A stretch of DNA of 64,000 bases from Deltaproteobacteria bacterium (GCA_021777755.1 JAJYDE010000019.1:1-64000); one strand, 5' to 3'; positions 24,827 through 33,344 are shown, numbered from the stretch's first letter. The notes: a model not told the origin generated them from the sequence alone. Made by a program: numbers and translations.

Positions 24827-25058
24827 TCAATCAGCCTTGAATGGGCTCCATTGCAGAGCTCGCGGCCAGGCTTCATCGCCAATGTTGATCTTGATCCCTG
24901 CGGGTTCAACACCATTTTCGATCGGCCGCAAAAAAGGAAACGCCCCCCTGAGGGGTCGCAGATCGTAAACCATCACTAAAGATATCTCCAGATCATATTC
25001 AATCCCCGCCTTTTTCACCAATTGGACAATTTCCTCGCTCAGGGCTGTCGCTTTAAAT
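24827..25058 (-). pseudogene. C-terminal coding fragment of an unknown protein, cut by repeat A
   Basis: On the minus strand an open frame reads KATALSEEIVQLVKKAG, IEYDLEISLVMVYDLRPLRG, AFPFLRPIENGVEPAGIKIN and IGDEAWPRALQWSPFKAD before a stop at 24827. The composition and hydrophobic spacing look like a genuine protein end. Its 5' limit coincides with the boundary of repeat element A at about 25055, with a stop in frame inside the element. It is probably the truncated tail of a gene interrupted there. I do not recognise the family. Confidence 0.45.
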
Positions 25059-25327
25059 TCGGCTCGACAAAGCCTGTTTCCCGTTCACCAGCTTTTTCTC
25101 TTTCTGATTTCCTTTTCTGATTGCCCTTTCTATTGCCGCCCCTATTTGCCGCTTCAGAATGCCGCTTCGCGCTTCAAAACCCCTTCGTGATACAAAACCC
25201 CATAGGATTGCCCACCGTCGTCGGCCACCGGCCCTTTCGACCTTCGGCCCCGATGACAGGGTTCTTTGAAAACCGAATGATCCATTCCACACGCTGCGGC
25301 TCCATGCGGGCTGCGTGGACCCCGGGT

Positions 25328-25348
25328 GCACCGGGCTGAGCCCGGTGC
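25328..25348. repeat. Perfect 10-bp palindrome inside element A
   Basis: GCACCGGGCT and AGCCCGGTGC are perfect reverse complements around a single G. It lies in the part of element A that aligns poorly with copy B, where no equivalent palindrome is seen. It could form a very stable cruciform or RNA hairpin, or be the footprint of a secondary insertion. Confidence 0.6.
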
Positions 25349-25432
25349 GCTCAAAGCGCTGATTCTCATCGGCCCTCACGCCATATCGCCCATTTTCGCG
25401 CGCAGCTCTTCACTCTTACTTTTTCGCCTTTT

Positions 25433-25550
25433 CCCCATGCTGTTACCATGCTGTTACCCATGCTGTTATTCGTGCTGTTCCCCATGCTGTTATCCTTGCT
25501 GTTCCGATGCTGTTACCATGCTGTTATCTATGCTGTTATCTATGCTGTTA
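25433..25550 (-). repeat. Tandem array in element A, ten 11-13 nt units
   Basis: Minus-strand units in order: TAACAGCATAGA twice, TAACAGCATGG, TAACAGCATCGG, AACAGCAAGGA, TAACAGCATGGGG, AACAGCACGAA, TAACAGCATGGG, TAACAGCATGG, TAACAGCATGGGG. AACAGCA is nearly invariant; the last 2-5 bases vary in sequence and number. The array is bounded by GGGTAAAAAA before and AAAAGGCGAAAAA after. Units abut directly without unique spacers, so this is not a CRISPR. Confidence 0.92.
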
Positions 25551-25809
25551 TTTTTTACCCAATAAATCTAAAATGGATGTTAAATCGGCATGATAGACAA
25601 ATTGGCCAAAAATAAATTTCCCCAATATCAGCCTGAGTCTCCCGGCGAGTTGGCCATAATTGCAAAACCGGGGATGCAACCCTTCGAAAAATTCGCTTGG
25701 CCTGCCTCGGCCGGAAAACCGCAACACCAATACAGGCCTTGATGGACCACAGGGCTCCTTGCGACCGCTTCCCCGCCGGACCTAAAATGAGGCTGACTCC
25801 AAAAGAGGG

Positions 25810-25838
25810 TTGCAAAACGCGGCATCGTTCTCTATAAT
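25810..25838 (+). promoter_or_regulatory. Sigma-70 promoter of tRNA-Leu
   Basis: -35 TTGCAA (25810-25815), a 17-nt spacer and a consensus -10 TATAAT (25833-25838). Transcription would start about 25845, a few bases before the tRNA. Confidence 0.75.
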
Positions 25839-25849
25839 GCCCAAATCTT

Positions 25850-25932
25850 GCCGAAGTGGTGGAACTTGGTAGACACGCCATCTTGAGGGGGTGGTGGGGA
25901 GACCCGTGCCGGTTCGAGTCCGGCCTTCGGCA
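25850..25932 (+). tRNA. tRNA-Leu (anticodon GAG)
   Basis: GCCGAAG pairs with CTTCGGC in the acceptor stem. The D-arm has GTGGAACTTGGTAGAC, the anticodon loop TTGAGGG is centred on GAG, a long variable arm (GTGGGGAGACCCG) marks class II, and the T-arm has GGTTCGAGTCC. GAG reads CUC/CUU leucine codons. CCA is not encoded. Confidence 0.95.
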
Positions 25933-26166
25933 TCATGGAAAACGGCCGCGAAATTGTGGAACCTGCCAAAAGTCGCGTCGACATTATTTCTCGACACTGC
26001 AACTAAACGGTTTATGAACTGTTCGCCGGGGAAGGACTCCGTTTCTTTTTATTGCGCCCCGAGCATTGCGAAAATAGAATCCGTTGCAATCACGGCTTGG
26101 CCAAACACCCCGGATTTCCATGAAGAAGCAAGGTAAGGCCATTTTGGCCGGATTCCGGCCTACACC

Positions 26167-26943
26167 TCAAAGACACGATCTGTAAACGAGATGAATCCCG
26201 ATCAGTGTGAGCAGGAATATAAAAACGTCTTTTAGCTGGCGCTCATCGATTCTAGTGGCAAGCAGCGGACCGATTTGGCCGCCGATAAGAACCCCCGGCA
26301 CGCCCCAGACTATTGTCGATAAGCTGGGCCTTGCTTTCATAAAAAAATAGGAGCCCGCTCCCAGTACCGACATGCCGCAGGTGACAAGCACACACGTGGC
26401 CACGGCATTGCTCATCTTCAGACCCATTTTTTTCCGCATTACCGGCACGAGCCACTCGCCGATATTTATTGTGAGCATCCCGCACATCACGGCCGTAAGA
26501 CATCCAATCCAGCCATGCCGCAGGGCCGCCTTCAATTTGACACGTTCATCGCCTTCCTCTCCATACCGATGGTTGGAAGACACGAACACAAGAGCGGTCC
26601 CCAAAGAGATGAGACCGATGATCAGCCCGATGTGCGTCAAGCTCAGATGGTGGCCTATGTAGGCCCCAAGAACCAGACCGGGCACTCCGATGGCAAGAAG
26701 AAACAAAGCCAGCCGGACATCCGCCTTCTTGTTATGGATGTAAGCAAAGCTGCCGGAGGCGGTCCCCGCGATCTGAATAAGCAACGAGGTCAAAAGAGCC
26801 GATGTCGGGGCAATCTTTAGCCCCATCAGCAGCAGGGGCATCCAAAGGATGCCCCCCCCGAATCCAACAATGGTTACAACTGAGGCTATGCAAATGCCTG
26901 CCGGAAAAGCAACCCAGAAAGGAACCAATTCGTTACTCCTCAA
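26167..26943 (-). CDS. TauE/SafE-family sulfite/anion exporter
   Basis: The 258-aa protein is almost entirely hydrophobic with about eight predicted helices in two internally similar halves: IVGFGGGILWMPLLLMGLKI near the start and NAVATCVLVTCGMSVLGAG in the second half, both typical of TauE/SafE. The family exports sulfite, sulfoacetate or other sulfur compounds and organic anions; the substrate here cannot be told. It overlaps the upstream HAMP gene by 11 nt, so the two are cotranscribed. Confidence 0.9.
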   Translation of the reverse strand: MRSNELVPFWVAFPAGICIASVVTIVGFGGGILWMPLLLMGLKIAPTSALLTSLLIQIAGTASGSFAYIHNKKADVRLALFLLAIGVPGLVLGAYIGHHLSLTHIGLIIGLISLGTALVFVSSNHRYGEEGDERVKLKAALRHGWIGCLTAVMCGMLTINIGEWLVPVMRKKMGLKMSNAVATCVLVTCGMSVLGAGSYFFMKARPSLSTIVWGVPGVLIGGQIGPLLATRIDERQLKDVFIFLLTLIGIHLVYRSCL

Positions 26944-27550
26944 TCCCGTAGAATTTGCAATTCTTGACGATGTCGTTGATCAGCTTGGCCTCCGAACTCA
27001 GATGACTGATTTTTTTTCGAAGCCCCTCCAGCTTTTCCCGATCCATCACGGGAGTGTTAAGCGCATCTGAAATTTCACCCGAAAATTCGGATACCGTCGC
27101 GCTGATGCCCCTTGCGAGCAAAATCATTTCCTGCAGGTTGCTGGTCAGATCATTGACGGTGCCGCCCAGCTCGGCCAGTTCGTTGTCGGCGCGTATCTCC
27201 ACCGTCCGGCTCAGATCTCCAGCCGAAACCAGTCTGCAAGTCTCTATCATATGCTGCAGTGGTTCACTTATGTTCTTTATGAACATGGTGAGAAGAATCA
27301 AGACCACCACAAGGAACAAAATGACCATGACGATGGCCTTGTCGCGAAGCGTGCGGATGGGCTCAAGTGCCGCCGCGGCCTGAATCCGGCCCCCGTGGAG
27401 TTTGTCGAAATTGTGAGTCAGTTCGATGCGAAGCGCTCTGCTTTGGGTGTCGTAGACGAACTCGGCCACGATCATGAGCGAGGCCAAACTGATCATTAGA
27501 AAGTAAATGATCATAGTGCGCTGCAAACTGCCCTTGCGGAAAATCTTCAC
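26933..27550 (-). CDS. Membrane HAMP-domain protein without output domain
   Basis: A GTG at 27550 with AGGG 6 nt upstream fits best, giving 205 aa. There are two membrane helices (MIIYFLMISLASLMIVAEF and IVMVILFLVVVLILLTMFI) around a small extracytoplasmic segment of about 50 residues. A HAMP domain follows (about 95-150; ISEPLQHMIETCRLVSAGDL, NELAELGGTVNDL) and then a helical tail with no kinase, receptor hairpin or cyclase. It may signal through a partner, and the overlap with the TauE exporter suggests it senses or gates the exported anion. Confidence 0.8.
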   Translation of the reverse strand: MKIFRKGSLQRTMIIYFLMISLASLMIVAEFVYDTQSRALRIELTHNFDKLHGGRIQAAAALEPIRTLRDKAIVMVILFLVVVLILLTMFIKNISEPLQHMIETCRLVSAGDLSRTVEIRADNELAELGGTVNDLTSNLQEMILLARGISATVSEFSGEISDALNTPVMDREKLEGLRKKISHLSSEAKLINDIVKNCKFYGIEE

Positions 27551-27713
27551 GGAAAACCCTCGTCGCGGAGTTGCAAAACATGAGGAACTCATTGATTATA
27601 CAGATAACATTAACTAGCGTGGCGCTCCAGAAAACAAAATTCCAAGCTGCCGCACTTTTGCGGCGATGCTAGACTATCTCTTGACGCGGTGTCAAACTTT
27701 TTATTCGCTCTTT

Positions 27714-27908
27714 TCAAGCCTCGCTTGGTTCATCAAACATCGCCGTTGCTATACCAAAAATTCGTCCGGCTTTCAGTACCAAAGCCAACCTGCTGAGATA
27801 GCTTGAGAAAAACGCATCTATCTTCCCCGACTTTTTTGGCCCGATCGGTATTGCCAAGTCGTAAATGAATCGGCGACCATCTATGTTTGTCTTGATGTCT
27901 CCATTTTT
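27714..27908 (-). pseudogene. Orphan C-terminal coding fragment in the gap before the ABC operon
   Basis: A minus-strand frame bounded by stops (27909-27911 upstream, 27714-27716 at the end) reads KNGDIKTNIDGRRFIYDLAI, PIGPKKSGKIDAFFSSYLSR and LALVLKAGRIFGIATAMFDE before ending. The amino-acid pattern looks like a real protein tail but there is no start codon, ribosome site or recognisable domain. The rest of the 27593-28123 gap shows nothing else. It is probably a gene remnant; chance cannot be excluded. Confidence 0.35.
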
Positions 27909-28123
27909 TCACAGTTTTGCAATTGGAATGTAAATTGCTTGAAAATCGAGAACGTTTGGTTGTAAAGTAACCTTTAACTTCCGGAGGACACGGTATTTTG
28001 GCGATGGGGTTTGGAGCGCTCCCCGCCTACTTCTGCTTTTTAATTCTTGAGGGCATTAGACGGGGTTGGAACAAAAAACCATCTCCATCCATTCTATTGA
28101 TATGAATCGACTGTGGAATTGCC

Positions 28124-28816
28124 ATGAGCGTTTCTGCTTGCAACGTCGAAATGTTTCCCGATATCGCCCGGATCCTGCGTGCGCTCTACCGCCTGATCCT
28201 CGATGGGAGCCTGCTCAAGCATTGCGTGGCAAGCCTGTTCCGAGTTACGGTCGGCTTCTATCTGGCCATTGTTACGGCCGTTCCCTTGGGGGTGCTTCTG
28301 GGGCTCTACCGGACCCTTTATCGAATAGTCAATCCGGTGATCCAATTCTTGCGGCCCATATCGCCGCTCGCCTGGGCGCCCTTTGCCATTCTTTGGTTCG
28401 GCATAGGCGATTTGCCCGCCATCTTCATTATTTTTCTCGCCTGCTTTTTCCCCCTTCTCATCGCCGCGGTCGATGCAAGTGCCAACATCAATCCCATCTA
28501 CTTTCAGGTGGGCGCGAACCTGCAGCTTTCCCGGTGGAGCGCATTTGCAAACATCATTTTGCCGGCCATCATTCCCAATGTCATGTTGGCCCTGAGGATG
28601 ACCCTGGGGATGGCCTGGGTGGTGGTCGTGGCCGCCGAGATGATCGGGATGAAAAGTGGTCTGGGTTTTCTCATCGTAGACGGTCGGGACGCTTTGCGCC
28701 TTGACCGTGTGGCCGCGGCCATGTTGGTCATCGGGCTTATCGGGCTTGTGCTCGATCGCATCATGCAGCAACTCGGGGAATTGGAATCGCTGAGGTGGAA
28801 AAATGCCCGAAAGTAA
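28124..28816 (+). CDS. ABC importer permease, nitrate/sulfonate/taurine type (SsuC-like)
   Basis: The 230-aa product has five to six membrane helices and the cytoplasmic EAA-like loop VGANLQLSRWSAFANIILPA that docks to the ATPase. PISPLAWAPFAILWFGIGDL matches the SsuC/TauC/NrtB permease signature. It is the first gene of a plus-strand run reaching 41.7 kb and overlaps the ATPase gene by 14 nt. The transported solute is uncertain: this family takes up nitrate, sulfonates, bicarbonate or thiamine precursors. Confidence 0.9.
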   Translation: MSVSACNVEMFPDIARILRALYRLILDGSLLKHCVASLFRVTVGFYLAIVTAVPLGVLLGLYRTLYRIVNPVIQFLRPISPLAWAPFAILWFGIGDLPAIFIIFLACFFPLLIAAVDASANINPIYFQVGANLQLSRWSAFANIILPAIIPNVMLALRMTLGMAWVVVVAAEMIGMKSGLGFLIVDGRDALRLDRVAAAMLVIGLIGLVLDRIMQQLGELESLRWKNARK

Positions 28817-29609
28817 AATCCATTTCGACCGCGTCTGCCTGGAGTACCCCAAAAACGGCAATAAGAGTGGGCTGCGCTTTGCGCGAACTCCCCGTCCCAA
28901 CGGCCAGTCCACCCTGGTACTTGAAAACATCGACCTGGAGATCGAGACCGGTGAATTCGTCTCAATCATTGGCCACTCGGGATGTGGGAAATCTTCCCTG
29001 CTAAAGATCGTGGCCGGTTTCGTAAGACCCACCGGCGGATCGATTTGGATCGACGGCCGTCCAGTCGAGGGGCCCCGTGCCGATCATATGTTCGTCTTTC
29101 AGGAGGGAGCGCTTTTCCCGTGGCTGACGATCCTCAAAAATGTCTCGCTTGCCCTCAATTCGGCTCGCGATCAAGCCGATCGGATCAAGATGGCCAGGCA
29201 ATACCTGGAGCTGGTTTCTCTGGAAGCCTACGAGGATTACTACCCGCACATGCTCTCGGGAGGCATGAGGCAGAGGGCTGAACTGGCGCGCGCCCTGGCG
29301 GCTAGACCAGACGTTCTCCTGGTGGATGAACCCTTTTCCGGCCTGGATTATCTTACCCGGCTTCAAATGCGCGAAGAAATACTCTATCTGCATATGATGC
29401 TTGAAAAAACGACCATTCTTTTTGTGACCCACGATATTGACGAAGCGCTCCAGTTGAGCGACCGGGTGGTTATTATGAGCGGTCCCCCCGGCAGATTGCA
29501 ATCCTGCCGCCCGATTTGCGTGGCGCATCCGCGCCAGCTTTCCAGCTCGGTTTTGGACGAGATGCGCTCCGATATCTACCATCAACTGGGGGTGCATGCG
29601 GCGCTATGA
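28803..29609 (+). CDS. ABC importer ATPase, SsuB/TauB-like
   Basis: The 268-aa product has Walker A IIGHSGCGKSSLL, Q-loop FQEGALFPWLTI, signature MLSGGMRQRAELARALAARP, Walker B VLLVDEPFSGLD and the switch His in FVTHDIDEAL, all typical of the nitrate/sulfonate importer class. It ends with an ATGA overlap into the binding-protein gene. Confidence 0.95.
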   Translation: MPESKIHFDRVCLEYPKNGNKSGLRFARTPRPNGQSTLVLENIDLEIETGEFVSIIGHSGCGKSSLLKIVAGFVRPTGGSIWIDGRPVEGPRADHMFVFQEGALFPWLTILKNVSLALNSARDQADRIKMARQYLELVSLEAYEDYYPHMLSGGMRQRAELARALAARPDVLLVDEPFSGLDYLTRLQMREEILYLHMMLEKTTILFVTHDIDEALQLSDRVVIMSGPPGRLQSCRPICVAHPRQLSSSVLDEMRSDIYHQLGVHAAL

Positions 29610-30679
29610 GGTGGCTTAAAATCCCAAAATCGAGCGGGGTTCGAATCTGCCTTGCGGCTGCCGGTTGGCTGGCGGTCATTGCCGCCTTGCATTTTTATCT
29701 CAATGCGCCGAGCAGGACCGGCAAACTCGTTCGCATGGGCTATATGCCCGTTGTTACCAACCTTGCCGCCCCTTTGGTCGATTATGTCACCAGGAGCGAC
29801 AAGGTTCATTTCGAGGCCGTAAAATTCAGCTCATTTTCCGACATGGGGCAAGCATTCCGTTCGGGCGCCATCCAGGCCGCCTTCATCATCGCTCCGCTCG
29901 CCATAAGGCTCTTTGAACAGGGAGTCCCGCTCAAGGTGGTCTATATCGGCAATCGCAACGAGAGCACGCTGGTGGTGAGGGCGGGGCTAAAGATCGACTC
30001 GGCCTCCGATCTTGCGGGCAAAACCATAGCCGTTCCCATCTTTTATTCCGGTCACTTCCTGGCGCTAAGACGGTATATGCGGGAACATCACCTGGGCAAA
30101 AACGCCATCAACATCGTTCAGGTGCCTCCGCCGGATATGCCTGCTGCTTTGGCATCCGCCCAGATCGACGGCTACTTTGTCGGTGAACCCTTCGCCAGTG
30201 AGGCGATCGCAAGCGGAATCGGCAAACGATTTCTAAACGTCGAATCGATCTGGCCCAAATTCATCTGCAACGTCCTCATAGTCCGAGAGGAGTTGATTTG
30301 CGCACATCCCCGATGGGTCCGGCGCCTGGTGGCCATGGCCGTCGGATCGGGCCTGTGGGCTCAAACGCATGAGGATGAGGCCATAAAGATCGTCTCCTCC
30401 TATTGGGGGATGGAGCCTCGGGTTATCGAATACACTTTTTCGCATCCGCCCGGCAGGTTTCGCTTCGATCTTTTCGTTCCCGTTGCGGCCGAGTTCAATC
30501 AAATAGCCAGTGAGATGCGCACTGATAACCTGCTGCGGGCTAATATCAATGTGGGCGCAATGGTTGAAGACCGTTTCGCCAGCGCGGCCCGGCGATATTT
30601 CGCGGGGCCGGTGGATAAACTCTCATCTATCCGATGGAGTCCTGGAAAGGGTCCCCGGATGCAGGCTGCTCAAAAATGA
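29606..30679 (+). CDS. ABC importer substrate-binding protein (NMT1/SsuA-like)
   Basis: ATG 29606 overlaps the ATPase stop (ATGA), giving 357 aa. An N-terminal hydrophobic segment (VRICLAAAGWLAVIAALHFYL) could be an uncleaved anchor or signal peptide. The rest is a periplasmic binding fold of the NMT1/SsuA/NrtA class: VRMGYMPVVTNLAAPLV, SFSDMGQAFRSGAIQAAFII, SDLAGKTIAVP and ALASAQIDGYFVGEPFASEA. An anchored form would suit a protein that also reports ligand occupancy to a receptor. Its stop overlaps the next start (ATGA), which ties the importer to the chemosensory genes. Confidence 0.9.
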   Translation: MRWLKIPKSSGVRICLAAAGWLAVIAALHFYLNAPSRTGKLVRMGYMPVVTNLAAPLVDYVTRSDKVHFEAVKFSSFSDMGQAFRSGAIQAAFIIAPLAIRLFEQGVPLKVVYIGNRNESTLVVRAGLKIDSASDLAGKTIAVPIFYSGHFLALRRYMREHHLGKNAINIVQVPPPDMPAALASAQIDGYFVGEPFASEAIASGIGKRFLNVESIWPKFICNVLIVREELICAHPRWVRRLVAMAVGSGLWAQTHEDEAIKIVSSYWGMEPRVIEYTFSHPPGRFRFDLFVPVAAEFNQIASEMRTDNLLRANINVGAMVEDRFASAARRYFAGPVDKLSSIRWSPGKGPRMQAAQK

Positions 30680-32718
30680 AGGTGTTGGTATTAGCTAAAG
30701 AATACGAAACTGAGAAATTGCTCGATGATCTGTCCGGCATCGACGGCGAAGTTGTATTTATTCATGGTGAAAACGCTCTGGATGTCCAGGTCGGTCCGGC
30801 GGAAGCCGACGTTATTTTATGCGGCGCCTCCGGGGTTGGCTCCAGTGGCTCGATTCTCGCCTGGCGATGCCATCACCATGCCTATCTGATTCCCTGCTGG
30901 TTTGCCTGCGACAGGGAAACTCTTAGCCGAGCATGTCTTTGGCCTCATCTGGCAATCGACAGGTTCGATTCGCAATGCGGGGAAAAGTCTTTTTCCCAAT
31001 GGCTGCTCGATGTGGCCCAATGGCAGCATAACCGGTTGCTTTTGGGCGATGGAGGCGACGTGGGGCAGCGGAGCGCTCTCGAGTTGGCTACCGCCTTATC
31101 CCTTAGAAAGGCCACCGGCCTGCTTTCGGTCTTCGACGACAGCGGGGCCGAAGGCGAGTTCCTTGTTAAGGACGGCGATCTTTTGTCCGCTTCCTTTAAA
31201 GCCTTGAGTGACGAACAGGCCTTCTACGAGCTTTTGTGCGCCACCGGCGGACGCTACGTTTGGAGCGAAAAGCCGTTGTCGAAGGGGGGGGAGCCGCGTC
31301 CGCTTTCCGTCCTCATTGCCCAAGGATTGAAAGTTATAAGCGAGGCCAATTTCCTTTATCATTTCGCCTCCAATCCCGAGCAACATCTTATGACCACCGA
31401 CTCGCAGTCGGCTCTCGATGATTCCGCGATCGAGAACTACAGCGAACAGAAAAAATTATACGGTCTGATAGAAAAAGGGGTTTCCCTCTCCCGGGTGCTC
31501 GGCGCCTCTTCGCTCTCAAAACCCTCTACCATGGCGATCCTTGCCAAATGGTTTTCCCTTGAGGACATATCGGTGGTTGCGGGTCAGCTTCCCGTGATCG
31601 AAGAGATGAGCCTGATGCCGTCCGTGATTGATGAGAGCTCGCTGGTTTGCGAAAAGCTTTGCGAGCCCGAGTGCAGAGTGCTCATTGTTGACGACTCCTC
31701 CCTTATCTGTAACGTCCTGCGCAAAATCTTCGAAGAAGACCCCCGGATGAGCGTGGCCGGGATTGCTCACGACGGCCTTGAGGCCATCAGGATGGTGGGC
31801 GAGCAAAAACCCGATGTGGTCACGATGGACCTGCAAATGCCCCGCATGGACGGCCTGACAGCCCTCAAACACATTCTGATTCGCGACCCGCGCCCCGTCG
31901 TTGTCCTTAGTGCCCTTACCGAAGCCACCTCCAGGCTGACTTATGAATCCTTCAAATACGGCGCGGTCGATGTGATGCAAAAGCCGCCTAATGCGGCCAA
32001 CCAATCCGGCGGCTCCAACAATGATTTTTGTGACCGGGTTGTCCTTGCCTCGCGAATTCAGTTGGATGCGGTCCGCTACATTCGCCGAAATAATAAATCG
32101 GAGGCGGGCCGTCGAAATGTTTTCCCCGAAGCCACCGGGGATGGAACTGAAAAAGTCGTCGTGCTGATCTGCGGCGCCGGAGGCGCCCCCTCTTTGATAA
32201 AGCTCCTCTTCGCAATTCCCTCGCTGAACTCCTTGCCCCTTTGCGTTCTCGGGGTGGATATGCCCTGGCAGGTGAGCGAGGCGCTGATAACCAACCTGAA
32301 GCAGGATACCGCCTTACCGCTGGAAAGGGTCGCCGGGGCCGGACCTCTCAGCCCGGGCCGTTTTCATGTGGTCTCCAATGAGATTCGTTATCGTCTCTTG
32401 GAGGAAAACAAGGGGCTCAAACTGGAAAAATTCCGAGGCGATTCCGCCTCGGAAGGCATTTTCGATCTGTTGCTCTCCAGTGCGGCCAAGACCCTGAACT
32501 CCCGGCTGGTCGCCGTTGCGCTTTCCGGCCCCGGGGAGGATGGCCTCGAAGGAATGCGCCTGGTGAAACAGGCCGGCGGGCAGGTGTTTGCTCTCAGTCC
32601 CGGGGCGTGTCTCAAGCCCGAACTGCCCCGAAAACTGATCGACCTCGGGTATGCCACGGAAATTATGAATATTGGTAAATTGTCCGACCTTTTCGATACC
32701 CGGACCAACGGGCTTTAG
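30676..32718 (+). CDS. PATAN (DUF4388) + receiver + degenerate CheB-like protein
   Basis: Start at ATG 30676, which overlaps the binding-protein stop; 680 aa. A unique N-terminal region is followed by a PATAN/DUF4388 domain (about 115-230; LELATALSLRKATGLLSVFD, GEFLVKDGDLLSASFKAL) and a canonical receiver (about 332-450; LIVDDSS, Asp in VVTMDLQMPRMDG, Lys in MQKPP). The last ~190 residues align with the CheB methylesterase, but the catalytic Ser motif (GASTGG) reads CGAGGA and the His motif (VQHM) reads GVDM, while the Asp region survives in LSGPGEDGLEGM. Methylesterase activity is thus not expected. It probably acts as a phosphorylatable scaffold or output adaptor. Confidence 0.88.
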   Translation: MKVLVLAKEYETEKLLDDLSGIDGEVVFIHGENALDVQVGPAEADVILCGASGVGSSGSILAWRCHHHAYLIPCWFACDRETLSRACLWPHLAIDRFDSQCGEKSFSQWLLDVAQWQHNRLLLGDGGDVGQRSALELATALSLRKATGLLSVFDDSGAEGEFLVKDGDLLSASFKALSDEQAFYELLCATGGRYVWSEKPLSKGGEPRPLSVLIAQGLKVISEANFLYHFASNPEQHLMTTDSQSALDDSAIENYSEQKKLYGLIEKGVSLSRVLGASSLSKPSTMAILAKWFSLEDISVVAGQLPVIEEMSLMPSVIDESSLVCEKLCEPECRVLIVDDSSLICNVLRKIFEEDPRMSVAGIAHDGLEAIRMVGEQKPDVVTMDLQMPRMDGLTALKHILIRDPRPVVVLSALTEATSRLTYESFKYGAVDVMQKPPNAANQSGGSNNDFCDRVVLASRIQLDAVRYIRRNNKSEAGRRNVFPEATGDGTEKVVVLICGAGGAPSLIKLLFAIPSLNSLPLCVLGVDMPWQVSEALITNLKQDTALPLERVAGAGPLSPGRFHVVSNEIRYRLLEENKGLKLEKFRGDSASEGIFDLLLSSAAKTLNSRLVAVALSGPGEDGLEGMRLVKQAGGQVFALSPGACLKPELPRKLIDLGYATEIMNIGKLSDLFDTRTNGL

Positions 32719-32786
32719 CCCGGGCCGATCGAAGAGGCGGTGGTGGAATTGTCGGACCCCGACCCAAGTTAGGAGGAGTAGAGCGC

Positions 32787-33344
32787 ATGCAACTCAATAC
32801 TTTGTCCACGCACGCGACACGCATGCGGGAAGAATCACGGCAGATGATGCAACTGGTCAGTTTTCGTATTGGCCATGAGGAATTCGGGGTCGATATCTTG
32901 ATGGTGCAGGAAATCATCAGGTTTACGACCATAACGCCCATTCCCAACGCTACGCAGGCTATCCTCGGCATGATCAATTTGCGTGGCAGAATTATCCCCG
33001 TAGTCGATCTCAGATGGGTCCTTCGAATTGGTGGCGGTGAGGACAAGACCATCAATCGGAATGCGCGAATCCTTATCATCGAGCTCGACACCCATGTCAC
33101 CGGATTCGTCGTCGATTCGGTCTCCGAGGTCATGAAGGTCCCGGTGGCCGAAATCGAGCCTACTCCCAGCCTGGTGACTTCCAGCATCAGTTCGGCCTAT
33201 ATCAGCGGTGTTGTGAAGCTGACCCAGCGGTTGATAATTCTTCTCGATTTCAAACGAATCTTAAAGCCCAGGGAAGCCAGAGAGGTCCAAAACCTCGGCA
33301 TACAGGCCGCTTTGCTCGATCACGAAAATATGCAGGACGATTAG
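32787..33344 (+). CDS. cheW: CheW-type coupling protein
   Basis: The 185-aa product has a CheW domain (about 25-165): [40 protein letters not shown] and VVDLRWVL are typical. It links the receptor at 33.4 kb to CheA. About 25 extra residues precede the domain. The start is supported by AGGAGGAG upstream. Confidence 0.95.
   Translation: MQLNTLSTHATRMREESRQMMQLVSFRIGHEEFGVDILMVQEIIRFTTITPIPNATQAILGMINLRGRIIPVVDLRWVLRIGGGEDKTINRNARILIIELDTHVTGFVVDSVSEVMKVPVAEIEPTPSLVTSSISSAYISGVVKLTQRLIILLDFKRILKPREAREVQNLGIQAALLDHENMQDD

Larger units (their letters stand above)
25055..25725 (-). repeat. Dispersed repeat element, copy A (~0.67 kb)
   Basis: Read on the minus strand, this region aligns over its whole length with 60878-61573 on the plus strand. 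Shared blocks in order: GAGGC(A/G)GGC near the start; TGC(A/T)ATTATGGCC; ATTTATTTTTG-like and TATCATGC(C/G)GATTTAAC; GGGTAAAAAA; the tandem array; GGGGAAAAGG(G)CGAAAAA; GCGCGAAAAT(G/A)GGCGATA; CGGTTTTCAAAGAAC(C/T)CT; CTGAAGCGGCAAATAG, GGCGGCAATAGAAA; and TCGAGC(C/T)GAATTT at the end. Gaps between blocks are not multiples of three, and the same block falls in different frames in the two copies, so the similarity is not protein-driven. No transposase and no obvious target duplication are visible. Confidence 0.85.

Noticed and set aside
25433-25550. Possible CRISPR array
   Set aside because: Units of 11-13 nt abut directly with no unique spacers, and no cas genes are present.
25326-25565. 79-codon plus-strand frame with CCYPCC-type cysteine repeats
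   Set aside because: It is a translation of the tandem array; copy B does not preserve it, and the region is conserved as DNA, not as protein.
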